Source: CAVVGB01 sp963747715 (GTDB taxonomy: Bacteria > Actinomycetota > Thermoleophilia > Gaiellales > Gaiellaceae). Taken from it: DNA of 59,047 nt. This document shows positions 33,300 through 42,206 of the stretch, piece after piece. The position numbers and the translations under genes are program-made. The notes under the pieces were generated by a model, which searched no databases, was not told the origin of the DNA, and saw nothing but the letters and a program-made list of their open reading frames with translations. The DNA lies in assembly GCA_963747715.1 (NCBI GenBank), contig CAVVGB010000006.1, positions 1 through 59,047 of the forward strand, written 5' to 3'. Every line of letters begins with the position of its first letter. Within the stretch, counting starts at the first letter, position 1.

Positions 33300-34439
33300 A
33301 TGAGGCGCGCTAGGTGGTTTTGGCTGGCAGCACTGCTCGTCGCCGCGCTGCTCGCGATCGTGGGTTGCGGAGGCGACGACGACGGAGAGGCCGGCGGCAC
33401 GGGCACCGGCGAAGAGCCGGCCGAGCTCCAGCCGGTCACGGTTCAGCTCAAGTGGGTGACGCAGGCCCAGTTCGCGGGCTACTACGCCGCGCTGGACCAG
33501 GGGTACTACGAGGACGAGGGGCTCGACGTCACGATCAGGCCGGGCGGCCCCGACATCGTCCCCGAGCAGGTCGTGCTCGGCGGGCAGGCCGAGTTCGGGC
33601 TCAACTGGCTCGACAACACTCTCGCGACCCGGGATCAGGGCGGCGAGATCATCAACATCGCGCAGGTGTACACGCGTAGCGGCATGACGGAGATCACGTG
33701 GAAGGACAGCGGGATCGACGACATCGCGGAGCTCGAGGGCAAGAAGGTCGGCGTCTGGCTCGGCGGGAACGAGCACAAGCTCTTCGCCGCGCTGAACAAG
33801 AACGGCCTCGACCCGCAGAGCGACGTCGAGATCGTCGCGCAGCCGTTCGACATGAACCTCTTCCTGAACGACGAGATCGACGCTGCCGCGGCGATGACGT
33901 ACAACGAGCTCGCACAGGTGCTCGAGCAGGAGAACCCGGACACGGGCGAGCTCTACACGCTCGACGACCTCAACGTCCTGAAGATGTCCGACCTCGGCAC
34001 GGGCGCACTCGAGGACGGCGTCTTCGTCCGCAGTGACTGGATCGAGGACGAAGACAACCAGGACATCGCGAAGCGCTTCCTGAAGGCGAGCTTCAGGGGC
34101 TGGGTCTACTGCCGCGACAACCAGGAGGAGTGCCTCCAGATCGTGCTCGAGAACGGGCCGACCCTCGGTGAGGGCCATCAGCGCTGGCAGCTGAACGAGG
34201 TCAACGACCTCATCTGGCCCGCGCCGCTCGGCATCGGCGTCATGGATCCGGAGTCGTGGGAGATCACGAAGCAGATCGCCATGGACTACGGGATCGTCCA
34301 GAACGAGCCCGAGGACGAAGCGACGTTCCGCACCGACCTCGCCGAGGCTGCGATGCAAGAGCTCAAGGACGAGGGCGTCGACGTGAACGGCGAGGGCTTC
34401 CAGAAGGCTGAGGTCGAAGTGACGCCCGGAGGCGAGTAG
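33300..34439 (+). CDS. ABC substrate-binding lipoprotein (NMT1/THI5-like)
   Basis: 379 residues, ATG. An RR-containing signal peptide with lipobox IVGC at about residue 23 is followed by a glycine/acidic linker. VTVQLKWVTQAQFAGYYAAL is the classical opening of NMT1/THI5-like pyrimidine-binding proteins, where aromatic residues hold the ring; FGLNWLDNTLATRDQGGEI and EGKKVGVWLGGNEHKLFAAL form the second lobe entry. In related systems (ThiY, RibY and hydantoin importers) the ligand is a flat heterocycle. The coupling to dihydropyrimidinase (2 nt gap) points to a pyrimidine-like ligand. Confidence 0.85.
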   Translation: MRRARWFWLAALLVAALLAIVGCGGDDDGEAGGTGTGEEPAELQPVTVQLKWVTQAQFAGYYAALDQGYYEDEGLDVTIRPGGPDIVPEQVVLGGQAEFGLNWLDNTLATRDQGGEIINIAQVYTRSGMTEITWKDSGIDDIAELEGKKVGVWLGGNEHKLFAALNKNGLDPQSDVEIVAQPFDMNLFLNDEIDAAAAMTYNELAQVLEQENPDTGELYTLDDLNVLKMSDLGTGALEDGVFVRSDWIEDEDNQDIAKRFLKASFRGWVYCRDNQEECLQIVLENGPTLGEGHQRWQLNEVNDLIWPAPLGIGVMDPESWEITKQIAMDYGIVQNEPEDEATFRTDLAEAAMQELKDEGVDVNGEGFQKAEVEVTPGGE

Positions 34440-34441
34440 CC

Positions 34442-35853
34442 ATGTCGGTTCTCATCAAAGGCGGCCGCGTCGTCACAGCCACTGACGACTACGTCGCCGA
34501 CGTCTACGTCGAGGACGAGACGGTCTCGCTGATCGGCGAGTCGCTCGACGTCCAGGCGGACAAGGTCATCGACGCGTCGGGGAGGTACGTCCTCCCCGGC
34601 GGCGTCGACCCGCACACGCATCTCGACATGCCCTTCGGCGGCACGATCACCGTCGACGACTTCGAGTCGGGACAGACGTCGGCCGCGTTCGGCGGGACGA
34701 CGTGCCACGTCGACTTCATCATCCAGCCGAAGGGCATGACCTTCGCCGAGGCGATCGACGAGTGGCAGTCGAAGCGCGAGGGGAAGGCGGTCATCGACAA
34801 CGGCTTCCACATGGCGGTGACCGACCTGAAGGAGGGCGGGACGCTCGAGGAGCTGGCGACGCTGCCCGACCAGGGCATCACGAGCTACAAGCTCTTCATG
34901 GCCTACAAGGGCGCGATCATGGTCGACGACGAGACGCTCTTCCGCGTCATGCAGGTCGCCGCCGACACCGGCGCGCTCGTGATGGTGCACGCCGAGCACG
35001 GCGACTCGATCGACGTGCTCGTCAAGGAGGCGCTGGCGGAGGGCAAGACGGAGCCGAAGTACCACGCGCTCACGCGTCCGCCGGAGACCGAAGGCGAGGC
35101 GACGAACCGCGCGATCCAACTGTCGCGCGTGGCGGGGTGCCGCCTCTACGTCGTCCACGTCTCGTGCAAGGAAGCCGTCGATCCGATCGCGATCGCACGC
35201 GAGAAGGGCTGGGACGTGTGGGGCGAGACGTGCACGCAGTACTTCTTCGTCGACTACACGTTCCTCGAGCGGCCGAACTTCGAGGGGGCCAAGTACGTGT
35301 ACACGCCGCCGCCGCGGGCGAAGGAGAACCAGGAGGTCCTGTGGCGGGCGGTCAAGAACGACGTGCTCTCGGTCGTCTCGACCGATCACTGCGCCTTCCT
35401 CTGGGACGGGCAGAAGTCGCTCGGGAAGGACGACTTCTCGAAGATCCCGAACGGCGGGCCCGGGCCTCGAGAACCGGCTCCAGATGATCCACGAGTTCGG
35501 CGTGCGGCAGGGACGGATCACGCTCAACCGGATGGTCGAGCTGCTCGTCGACGAACCCGGCCAAGTACTTCGGCCTCTACCCGCGCAAAGGCACGGTCGC
35601 GGTGGGGAGCGACGCCGACATCGTCGTCTTCGACCCGGACAAGAAGATGACCATCTCGGCCTCGACCCACCACTCGAAGTGCGACTACAACCTCTACGAG
35701 GGCACCGAGGTGACAGGCGTGCCGGAGGTCGTCCTCCTGCGGGGCAAGGTCCTGGTCGAGAACGGTGAGTTCGCCGGCCGGCCGGGGGACGGGCAGTTCG
35801 TTCGCCGCGCTCGCTTCGGGGAGGCGCTCACGGGGGTGACAGCCGCGGCCTAG
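34442..35853 (+). CDS. Dihydropyrimidinase/hydantoinase, two frameshifts
   Basis: About 470 residues when joined. Cyclic amidohydrolase core: GGVDPHTHLDMPFGG metal histidines, the carboxylated lysine in TSYKLFMAYKG, VMVHAEHGD, and VSTDHCAFLWDGQK with the metal aspartate. After about 35462 one extra G in GGGCCC moves the frame to LENRLQMIHEFG, and after about 35560 one extra C moves it to PAKYFGLYPRKGTVAVGSD. The enzyme opens 5,6-dihydropyrimidine or hydantoin rings to N-carbamoyl amino acids. Last gene of the transporter operon. No dihydropyrimidine dehydrogenase or beta-ureidopropionase is in view. Confidence 0.85.
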
Positions 35854-35995
35854 CCGACGCGAACGCCGCAAGGGTGGCTTGACGAAAGGGCGCGCCATCT
35901 TGACTTTCGGCGGAGCGAGGAAGAGGATCGCCGCGGTACCCAGCGCTCCCGCGCGACCGGAGAGCGCGTCTACGGCGGGCGAAAGGGTGGTGGAG

Positions 35996-36268
35996 ATGGT
36001 CGCAAGGAGATTTGGAACTCTCGTTGCTGTCGTAGGTGCAACTGCGGCGATCGCCTTCCCGGCGTCAGGGTCGGCGAAGTCGATCGGAGCTTGTCCGAGC
36101 GGAGACAACTGGAGCCTGGTCACGGTCGCGAGCCTCGGCATCACGCCGGATGTCGCCAACGGCATTCCCTCCCTGGACGGGAATCGGGACGGCTGGACGT
36201 GTACCAGGCCGCTGGGCGCCCCAGGCTTGCCCGAGGGCGCATTCATTTTCCGCGACAACACTGTGTAG
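35996..36268 (+). CDS. Small secreted protein with a DxNxDG turn
   Basis: 90 residues from ATG 35996, with GAAAGGGTGGTGGAG upstream. Signal peptide FGTLVAVVGATAAIAFPASG is followed by a short cysteine-containing domain: IGACPSGDNWSLVTVASLG, then SLDGNRDGWTCTRPLG. DGNRDGWTC is reminiscent of the calcium-turn of Excalibur-type domains. An in-frame start at 35879 is open but would disrupt the signal peptide. The function is unknown; probably extracellular. Confidence 0.55.
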   Translation: MVARRFGTLVAVVGATAAIAFPASGSAKSIGACPSGDNWSLVTVASLGITPDVANGIPSLDGNRDGWTCTRPLGAPGLPEGAFIFRDNTV

Positions 36269-36310
36269 GGCTAGGTAGCGCGGATCTACCCGGCGAGCGG
36301 GGGCTGACGT

Positions 36311-36703
36311 CTAGCTCGAGGCGTGAATTGCGTCGCGGAGGCCCGCGGCGATGTGCGTCTTCGGAACGTAGGCGTCGGCCCCGGCGCGCTTGGCGCGCAC
36401 GGTGTCCGCGCGCAGATCGGACTCGGTGAGCATGACGACGCGCGCATCCGAACCGTGGCTCCGTAGTTCCCGCGTCGCCTCGAGGCCGTCCATGAGCGGC
36501 ATGCTGATGTCCATCAGGATGACGTCGGGATGCTCTGCGTCGGCGAGCTCGACCGCCTCGGCGCCGTTCTTGGCGTGGCCGATCACCTCGACCTCGTCGT
36601 CGTCCGCCAGGAGTGCCTCGAGCGCCCGGGCGAAGAGTGCCTGGTCGTCCGCGATCAGGACGCGGATGTGACCTTCGCTTGTCGCATGATCACCCATGGC
36701 CAT
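36311..36703 (-). CDS. Stand-alone response-regulator receiver domain
   Basis: About 128-130 residues. Acidic pocket ADDQ, phosphoacceptor LMDISMP, the switch threonine MLTESD and the lysine in VPKTH are all present. There is no output domain after the receiver (it ends at IHASS), so it must act through protein contacts, as CheY-like or phosphorelay intermediates do. No histidine kinase is nearby. It could act on one of the other signalling proteins in the window, but nothing shows this. Confidence 0.8.
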   Translation of the reverse strand: MAMGDHATSEGHIRVLIADDQALFARALEALLADDDEVEVIGHAKNGAEAVELADAEHPDVILMDISMPLMDGLEATRELRSHGSDARVVMLTESDLRADTVRAKRAGADAYVPKTHIAAGLRDAIHASS

Positions 36704-36745
36704 AACGGACCTACCCAGATATCGACAGGGATCACATGAACTTAA

Positions 36746-36776
36746 GGGCGAGGCGAAATGCGGTCTCGCCTCGCCC
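36746..36776 (-). terminator. Intrinsic terminator-like hairpin
   Basis: An 11-bp perfect stem, GGGCGAGGCGA/TCGCCTCGCCC, with a 9-nt loop, followed on the minus strand by TTAAGTT. Placed 24 nt after the stop of the calcium-repeat gene. Confidence 0.6.
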
Positions 36777-36799
36777 GCTCCTGCCTCAGACGCGAGACC

Positions 36800-37747
36800 T
36801 CAGCAGGAGAACCGCAGTCCGCTGAGGCAGCGGTCGCGCCCGCCGGCGCCGTACAGCCGATCCGATCCGCGGCCGCCGTTGAGATAGTCGTTGCCTGCGT
36901 TTCCGCGCAGCTTGTCCGCCCCGCCCCGGCCGAGGAGCCGGTCGGCACCGCCGCCGCCGGCGAGAACGTTGGCCGCCCGTGACCCGGTGAAGACGTCCCG
37001 ATAGCGAGATCCCAGAGGACGCTCGACCGCGCTTAGGTCATCCGTTCCGTACCCGGTTGCGCGTCCGCGGCCCAGGTTTGCGACGACTCCGGCAACAGAC
37101 GTCTTGAAGGTGGCAGTGTCGGCACCGTCCTCGCCGCGGAGTTCATCGTCCCCGAGGCCGCCGTCGAGCTTGTCGTTGCCCGCGCCGCCGTAGAGCTTGT
37201 CATTGCCGGCCGAACCGATGAGGACATCGTTTCCACCGAGCCCGCAGATGACGTCGTTCCCGGGAGTTCCCTGGAGCCGGTCCCGGCCGGCGGTCCCGAG
37301 CAGGGTGCACTCTGCGCGCGGCACGGACGTCAACGTTTTCGCGGAGTTGTTCCCGGGTGCGGGATCGGGACGTTGGCCTCTCAGCTGGAACCCGCCGCGG
37401 AGATCGCCGGCCGCGGTCGCGTTGAGCTCGAGGTCGACGCTTACGGTGGGCCCGCGCGAGAGCTTGCCCAGGTTGCAGGTCACGACCACGCCGGTGACCG
37501 AGCAGCTCCCTCGCGAGGAATCGGCAGAAAGCAGGGCGAAGGGCCCCGACAACGTGACGGTCAGCCTGACGGCGTTCGAAGCAGCGGGACCGCGATTTCG
37601 CACGGTGGCCGTCGCGGTCAGGTCATCGCCGATCGCGACGACGCCGGGCGCAGAGGCAACTACTTCGAGATCTGCTTTCGGCTTGGCGGCAAGCGCCGCG
37701 GGAGCCCAGACGAGGGCCAGCACGAGCAGAAGGGTGAATCGCCGCAT
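36800..37747 (-). CDS. Secreted RTX-type calcium-repeat protein with a DUF11-like domain
   Basis: 315 residues. Signal peptide MRRFTLLLVLALVWAPAALA, then a CARDB/DUF11-like beta-sandwich (DDLTATATVRNRGPAASNAV). The rest is tandem GGxGxDxLx nonapeptides (GNDVICGLGGNDVLIGSAGN, GGAGNDKLDGGLGDDEL, GGRGSDRLYGAGGRDRC) that form calcium-stabilised parallel beta-roll. This is a secreted, probably cell-surface or toxin-like repeat protein; no catalytic domain is present. AAAGGA lies 5 nt before the start. Two terminal cysteines. Confidence 0.8.
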   Translation of the reverse strand: MRRFTLLLVLALVWAPAALAAKPKADLEVVASAPGVVAIGDDLTATATVRNRGPAASNAVRLTVTLSGPFALLSADSSRGSCSVTGVVVTCNLGKLSRGPTVSVDLELNATAAGDLRGGFQLRGQRPDPAPGNNSAKTLTSVPRAECTLLGTAGRDRLQGTPGNDVICGLGGNDVLIGSAGNDKLYGGAGNDKLDGGLGDDELRGEDGADTATFKTSVAGVVANLGRGRATGYGTDDLSAVERPLGSRYRDVFTGSRAANVLAGGGGADRLLGRGGADKLRGNAGNDYLNGGRGSDRLYGAGGRDRCLSGLRFSC

Positions 37748-37832
37748 TGCCGTCCTTTCGTGACGCCGGTCTCAATATCGGCAGACTCCCGCCCGAGGCG
37801 CAGGGGGCCTCTCCCCGAACGAGGGATGCCTG

Positions 37833-39098
37833 CTAGGGCTCCGCGACCGCCTCTCGGATGGCGCCGGCCCTCGGGAAGGGCCGGACGAAGCGGGTCGTCC
37901 CCACATGAGCGATGGTGCCGCGGTAGGACTGGAGCATCGCCTGGGCCTCGGCGCTCGAGCGCTGCCCTTGGCGGACGAGCTGGCGGTAGCGAAGACCGGC
38001 GGGCACGACGACGTAATCCGGATGGCGGACGCGGGTCGGGACGTAGTCCACGCCGGTCACGGTTGCCTTACGGCCGACCGCCCGCACGTGGATGACCGCG
38101 ATGAGGCCGTCTTGCGCCTCGGCTGGGCAGCAGGCGGACGTCTGGTTCGAGATCAGGTTGCCCTCGCCGTAGACGACGAAGCGCCCCGCGATGCGCCGGA
38201 TCGTCTGCACGACATGCGCGTGCTGCCCAACGATCAGATCGACGGTTTCATGCCGCAGCAGGTAGCGCGCGAGGGTCCGCTGGTGCGCAGTCACCTGGTG
38301 TGAGTACTCGGTGCCCCAGTGGAAGTTCGCGATCACGAAGTCCGCGCCCTGCTTGTGCGCCCGCCGCGCGTCGCGCACCACTTTGTCGCGCGAGATGAGG
38401 TTCACGGACCACCGCTGTGGGATTCGCACGCCGTTCGTCCCGTACGTGTACGAGAGGAAGGCGATGCGAAGCCCGCGCACGCGCAGGATCAGCGGTCTTC
38501 GCGCGTCCCGCCGTGAGCGAAAAGTGCCGGTGTGGCGTACGCCCGCGTTATCGAGCGCGAGCGCAGTCGTCTCGATCCCGTACTGGCTCTTGTCGACGGA
38601 GTGGTTCGACGCAGTCGAGCACGCGTCCCAGCCGGTCCACGCGATCGCGCTCGCGAGCTCCGGCGGCGCGTTGAAAAGGGGGTAGCCGGTCTCCCCGCCG
38701 GCGCCCATCGGCGTCTCGACGTGACAGAGAGCGAGTGCCGCGCCGCGGACGATCGGCCGGATCGCCGCGAACATGGGGCGGAAGTCGGGGCGGCCGTTGC
38801 CATTCCGGTAGGCACGCTGCCATACCGGGGCGTGGATGAGGAGGTCGCCCGTTGCGACGATGTCGAACGTCTGGACCTCGGGCTCGTCCGGCTCGGCGGG
38901 GCCGCCGCCTGCTCCGGCGACTGCGGCACGGACCTTGCCGCCGGTGCCGCTAACGAGGCCGAACGTGACCGAGGCCACGACGAGGCCGGTCAGCGCCCCC
39001 GCCACCAGGCGGCGGCGTTGGACGTCGCGGCGTCGCTGGCGCCGCCGCTCGAGTCTCCACGGCTCGACGGGCGGCGACCACTCGACGCGGCCGTCCAT
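37833..39098 (-). CDS. CapA-family poly-gamma-glutamate synthesis-like protein
   Basis: About 421 residues from ATG 39098 (MDGRVEWSPP). Arginine-rich cytoplasmic start, one membrane helix (VAGALTGLVVASVTFGLVSG), then the CapA metallophosphoesterase-like domain: DIVATGDLLIHAPV, CHVETPMGAGGE, TASNHSVDKSQYGIETTAL, IANFHWGTEY, VDLIVGQHAHVVQ and VVYGEGNLISN. These are the metal-site motifs of this family, which in Bacillus assists polyglutamate capsule export. The anchor fits an extracytoplasmic enzyme acting on a surface polymer. Confidence 0.8.
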   Translation of the reverse strand: MDGRVEWSPPVEPWRLERRRQRRRDVQRRRLVAGALTGLVVASVTFGLVSGTGGKVRAAVAGAGGGPAEPDEPEVQTFDIVATGDLLIHAPVWQRAYRNGNGRPDFRPMFAAIRPIVRGAALALCHVETPMGAGGETGYPLFNAPPELASAIAWTGWDACSTASNHSVDKSQYGIETTALALDNAGVRHTGTFRSRRDARRPLILRVRGLRIAFLSYTYGTNGVRIPQRWSVNLISRDKVVRDARRAHKQGADFVIANFHWGTEYSHQVTAHQRTLARYLLRHETVDLIVGQHAHVVQTIRRIAGRFVVYGEGNLISNQTSACCPAEAQDGLIAVIHVRAVGRKATVTGVDYVPTRVRHPDYVVVPAGLRYRQLVRQGQRSSAEAQAMLQSYRGTIAHVGTTRFVRPFPRAGAIREAVAEP

Positions 39099-39186
39099 GT
39101 GACGTTGGTAGCAACCACCTCGGACGGCGAGTGGGCTGCGCACCCGGGCGGTGGTAGGGTCGCGCCCCCGACACTGGAGGGCGGAA

Positions 39187-39357
39187 GTGGCTACACCGGA
39201 GCGGCGCTACGGACCGGGAATGGGCATCACCCTCGGCGGCATCATCGTTGTCATCGGCATCCTCATCCTCATTCTCTGGAGCTGGATCGTGGGCCTGATC
39301 GTCATCCTCATCGGCCTGCTCGCCTTCGGAGGTTTTGCACGGGGCCGCTGGTACTGA
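39187..39357 (+). CDS. Small two-helix membrane protein
   Basis: 56 residues from GTG 39187, with GGAGGGCGGAA just upstream. A short charged head (ATPERRYGPGMG) precedes a continuous hydrophobic stretch of about 36 residues (ITLGGIIVVIGILILILW, then GLIVILIGLLAFGGF) with a short break, giving a hairpin of two helices, and RGRWY at the end. It is too short for most ORF finders but codon quality and the ribosome site are good. Stop directly adjacent to the convergent fbiC stop. Unknown function. Confidence 0.6.
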   Translation: MATPERRYGPGMGITLGGIIVVIGILILILWSWIVGLIVILIGLLAFGGFARGRWY

Positions 39358-41664
39358 TCAGACGCTGATCCCGGGCCTGACCAGACGTTTCGGTCGCTTC
39401 AGACCCGCGTCGTTCACGCTCGGGTTGAGCGGCTCGGCGAGGGGCGGCGCGCCGTATGACAGCCGCGTGCGGTCCGGATCCGGCACGCCATAGAGCGTCG
39501 TCCGCTGCCGCGGCGTGCGGCCGAGCTCGCGGACCGCAGCTTCCATCCCCTCGGGCGGCATCTCCTGCCCGTGGGCGGCTCCGGCCGCGCGCGAGATGGA
39601 CTCGTTCATGAGCGTTCCGCCGAGGTCGTTCGCACCGGCGCGCAACGCGGCCTGCGCGCCGTCGATTCCGAGCTTCACCCACGACGCCTGCACGTTCGTG
39701 ATGTAAGGGTGCAGCGCCAGCCGCCCGACGGCGTGCATGAGCACGGCTTCACGGAACGTCGGGCCGGGACGCGCGCGTCCCTTCAGGAAGATCGGCGCCT
39801 CCATGTGCACGAACGGGAGCGGCACGAACTCCGTGAAGCCGCCCGTCTTCCTCTGCTGGTCGCGGAGCGCGAGGAGATGCCTGGCCCAGCTGCGCGGCCC
39901 TTCGACCGCGCCGAACATGATCGTCGTCGTCGAGCGCAGGCCGACACGGTGCGCCTGGTCGTGGACGCGGAGCCACTGGGCGGTCGTGACCTTGTCCGGG
40001 CAGAGGACGCGCCTGACCTCGTCGTCCAGGATCTCCGCGGCCGTTCCCGGCAGCGAGGCGAGCCCGAGGTCCTTCAAGCGCTGCAAGTACGCCGCGAGCG
40101 AGACGCCGAGCGTGGCCGCGCCCTGCCAGACCTCGAGCGCGGAGAACGCGTGCACGTGCAGATCGGGCAGGCGGTGCTTGATCGCCTGGCACACGTGCGC
40201 GTAGTAGTCGCCCGTGAATCCCGGATGGATGCCGCCCTGCAGGCAGACCTCGACGGCGCCGCGCTCCCAGGCCTCCTGGCAGCGCCGCACGATCTCGTCG
40301 ATGGGCACGAGGTAGGGCGCGCCGCGCAGGTTCTCGGCCAGCTTGCCCTTCGAGAACGCGCAGAAGCCGCAGCGGAAGTAGCAGACGTTCGTGTAATTGA
40401 TGTTGCGCGTGACCACGTAGGAGACCGTGTCGCCGCACACCTCGCGGCGGAGCAGGTCGGCCGCCTCGACGACCGCGTGGAAGTCGGCGCCGCGCGCGCG
40501 AAACAGGTCGGTGACGTCGTCCTCGTCGAGCTCCACGTCGTCCCGGACCTTGGCGAGCACCGCGGCCACGGCCGTACCCGGACCTCGTCCGTCGGCGTTG
40601 ACGAGTGGAGGGCAGGGGACTTCGGCGCCGGCGGCCCAGCGATCAGCTCGCGCTAGGCCGTCGGCGTCGGCATGAAGGCGGATCTCGCGCGCGACGCGCG
40701 CGTCGGCCCAGCGGTCGAGGTCTGCGACGTAGTCGGGATAGATCGGGAGCCGCGCCGCCAGCTCGTGGCCGGCGGCCTCGGTCGCCCGCCGGAGCCGCTC
40801 GATCTCCGGCCACGGCGCCTCGGGGTTCACGTGGTCGATCGTCACGGGCGAGACGCCGCCCCAGTCGTCGATCCCCGCTTCCAAGAGGCGCGGGAACTCG
40901 TCGTAGGACAGGTTCGGCGGCACCTGGATCTTCATGTCCTCGCCAAGAACCTCGCGGGCCGCGCGCACCGTCCAGAGAAGCTCGTCGAGGGACGGCTCCG
41001 GGTGCGCCGCCATCTTCGTCGCTGGCTTGGCACGGAAGTTCTGGACGATCACTTCCTGGATGTGGCCGTAGCGATCGTGCAGCGCACGAATCTCCGCGAG
41101 CGCTTCGAGTCGCTCGGCGCGCGTCTCGCCGATGCCGATGAGGATGCCGGTGGTGAACGGGATGGCGAGCTCACCGGCGAGCCGGATCGTCTCGAGTCGC
41201 CGCTCCGGCCACTTGTCCGGCGAGCCGTAGTGCGGCCCGCCTTTCTGCGACAGCCGCTCGGATGCCGTCTCGAGCATGATCCCCTGCGACGCCGACACCG
41301 ACCGGAGCAGTGCGAGCTCCTCCCGGGTCATGACGCCGGGGTTGACGTGGGGGAGCAGGCCGGTCTCGGCGAGCACGAGCTCGCACATGCGCGCGAGGTA
41401 CTCGATCGTCGTCTCGCAGCCGAGCGCCGCGAGCTCCTCGCGTGCGGCGCGGTAGCGAAGCTCGGGCTTGTCGCCGAGCGTGAAGAGCGCCTCGTGGCAG
41501 CCGGCTTCCGCGCCCGCGCGCGCGACCGTCAGCACTTCGTCGGCGGTCATGTACGCGCGCTCACCTCGCTTCGGCGGCTGCGCGAACGTGCAGTAGTGGC
41601 ACACGTCCCGGCAGAGCTTCGTCAGCGGGATGAAGACCTTGGGCGAGTACGTGATGACGCTCAC
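39358..41664 (-). CDS. fbiC: 7,8-didemethyl-8-hydroxy-5-deazariboflavin synthase (FbiC, CofG-CofH fusion)
   Basis: 768 residues from GTG 41664 (VSVITYSPKVFIPLTKLCRD); a longer frame upstream is open but overlaps cofC. Two radical-SAM domains: CofG with CRDVCHYC around residue 17 and CofH with CYFRCGFC about 360 residues later. GGIHPGFTGDYY and DLGGTLMNESISRAAGA are CofH family motifs. It makes the F420 chromophore Fo from tyrosine and diaminouracil. The fused form is typical of actinobacteria. Overlaps the 3' end of cofC by about 100 nt. Confidence 0.95.
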   Translation of the reverse strand: MSVITYSPKVFIPLTKLCRDVCHYCTFAQPPKRGERAYMTADEVLTVARAGAEAGCHEALFTLGDKPELRYRAAREELAALGCETTIEYLARMCELVLAETGLLPHVNPGVMTREELALLRSVSASQGIMLETASERLSQKGGPHYGSPDKWPERRLETIRLAGELAIPFTTGILIGIGETRAERLEALAEIRALHDRYGHIQEVIVQNFRAKPATKMAAHPEPSLDELLWTVRAAREVLGEDMKIQVPPNLSYDEFPRLLEAGIDDWGGVSPVTIDHVNPEAPWPEIERLRRATEAAGHELAARLPIYPDYVADLDRWADARVAREIRLHADADGLARADRWAAGAEVPCPPLVNADGRGPGTAVAAVLAKVRDDVELDEDDVTDLFRARGADFHAVVEAADLLRREVCGDTVSYVVTRNINYTNVCYFRCGFCAFSKGKLAENLRGAPYLVPIDEIVRRCQEAWERGAVEVCLQGGIHPGFTGDYYAHVCQAIKHRLPDLHVHAFSALEVWQGAATLGVSLAAYLQRLKDLGLASLPGTAAEILDDEVRRVLCPDKVTTAQWLRVHDQAHRVGLRSTTTIMFGAVEGPRSWARHLLALRDQQRKTGGFTEFVPLPFVHMEAPIFLKGRARPGPTFREAVLMHAVGRLALHPYITNVQASWVKLGIDGAQAALRAGANDLGGTLMNESISRAAGAAHGQEMPPEGMEAAVRELGRTPRQRTTLYGVPDPDRTRLSYGAPPLAEPLNPSVNDAGLKRPKRLVRPGISV

Positions 41665-42203
41665 GCCGCGTGAGGTCCTCCGGACGATCGACGTCGAAGG
41701 CGAGGGCAGGATCGTCGACGATCGCAGGCTCGAGGCCCGCGGCACGCGCGCGCTCGATCGTCGTCTCCGCCGGGACCCCGAACGTGGGCTCGAACAAGGC
41801 CGGGTCGCGAAGCGCGAGCGCGTTTACGCCGCCGTCGTGCGAAGGCGCGAGGGCGACCGGCCGCGCGACGTCCGCGAGCGCATCGAGCGAGGCTGCCGTC
41901 ACGCGTGGACAGTCGGCCATGATGACGAGCGCACCGTTGCGGGCGCGCGGGTCTGCGAGCCCGGCGGCGATCGCGTCAGGATGGCCTGTCCCCGCGTCCT
42001 GCAGGACCTCGACGCCGTTACGGGCCAACTCGGGCTCGGGGAGTCACGAGTAGCGTTCGCGTGATGGCGGTCGACACTTCGCACGCGGCCAGCACCCGAT
42101 CGAGCATGTCGATGACGAGGCGCGCGCGCTCGTCCGGTGCGAGGGCCGGGGCGAGGCGCGTTTTCGCTCCGTCGAGGCCCTTGACCGGCACGATCGCGAG
42201 CAT
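41561..42203 (-). CDS. cofC: 2-phospho-lactate guanylyltransferase family (CofC/FbiD), frameshifted
   Basis: About 213 residues joined near 42033. MLAIVPVKGLDGAKTRLAP is the nucleotide-binding opening with the KTRL motif, then VIMADCPRVTAASLDAL (metal aspartate), ALAPSHDGGVNALALRDP (substrate loop) and VDDPALAFDVDRPEDL. In F420 biosynthesis it activates phospholactate or phosphoenolpyruvate with GTP. As read, it overlaps fbiC by about 100 nt; a -1 indel near 41675 would give a 4-nt GTGA overlap, as elsewhere in this cluster. Start ATG 42203 lies 3 nt from the divergent cofD start. Confidence 0.85.
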
Positions 42204-42206
42204 CGA

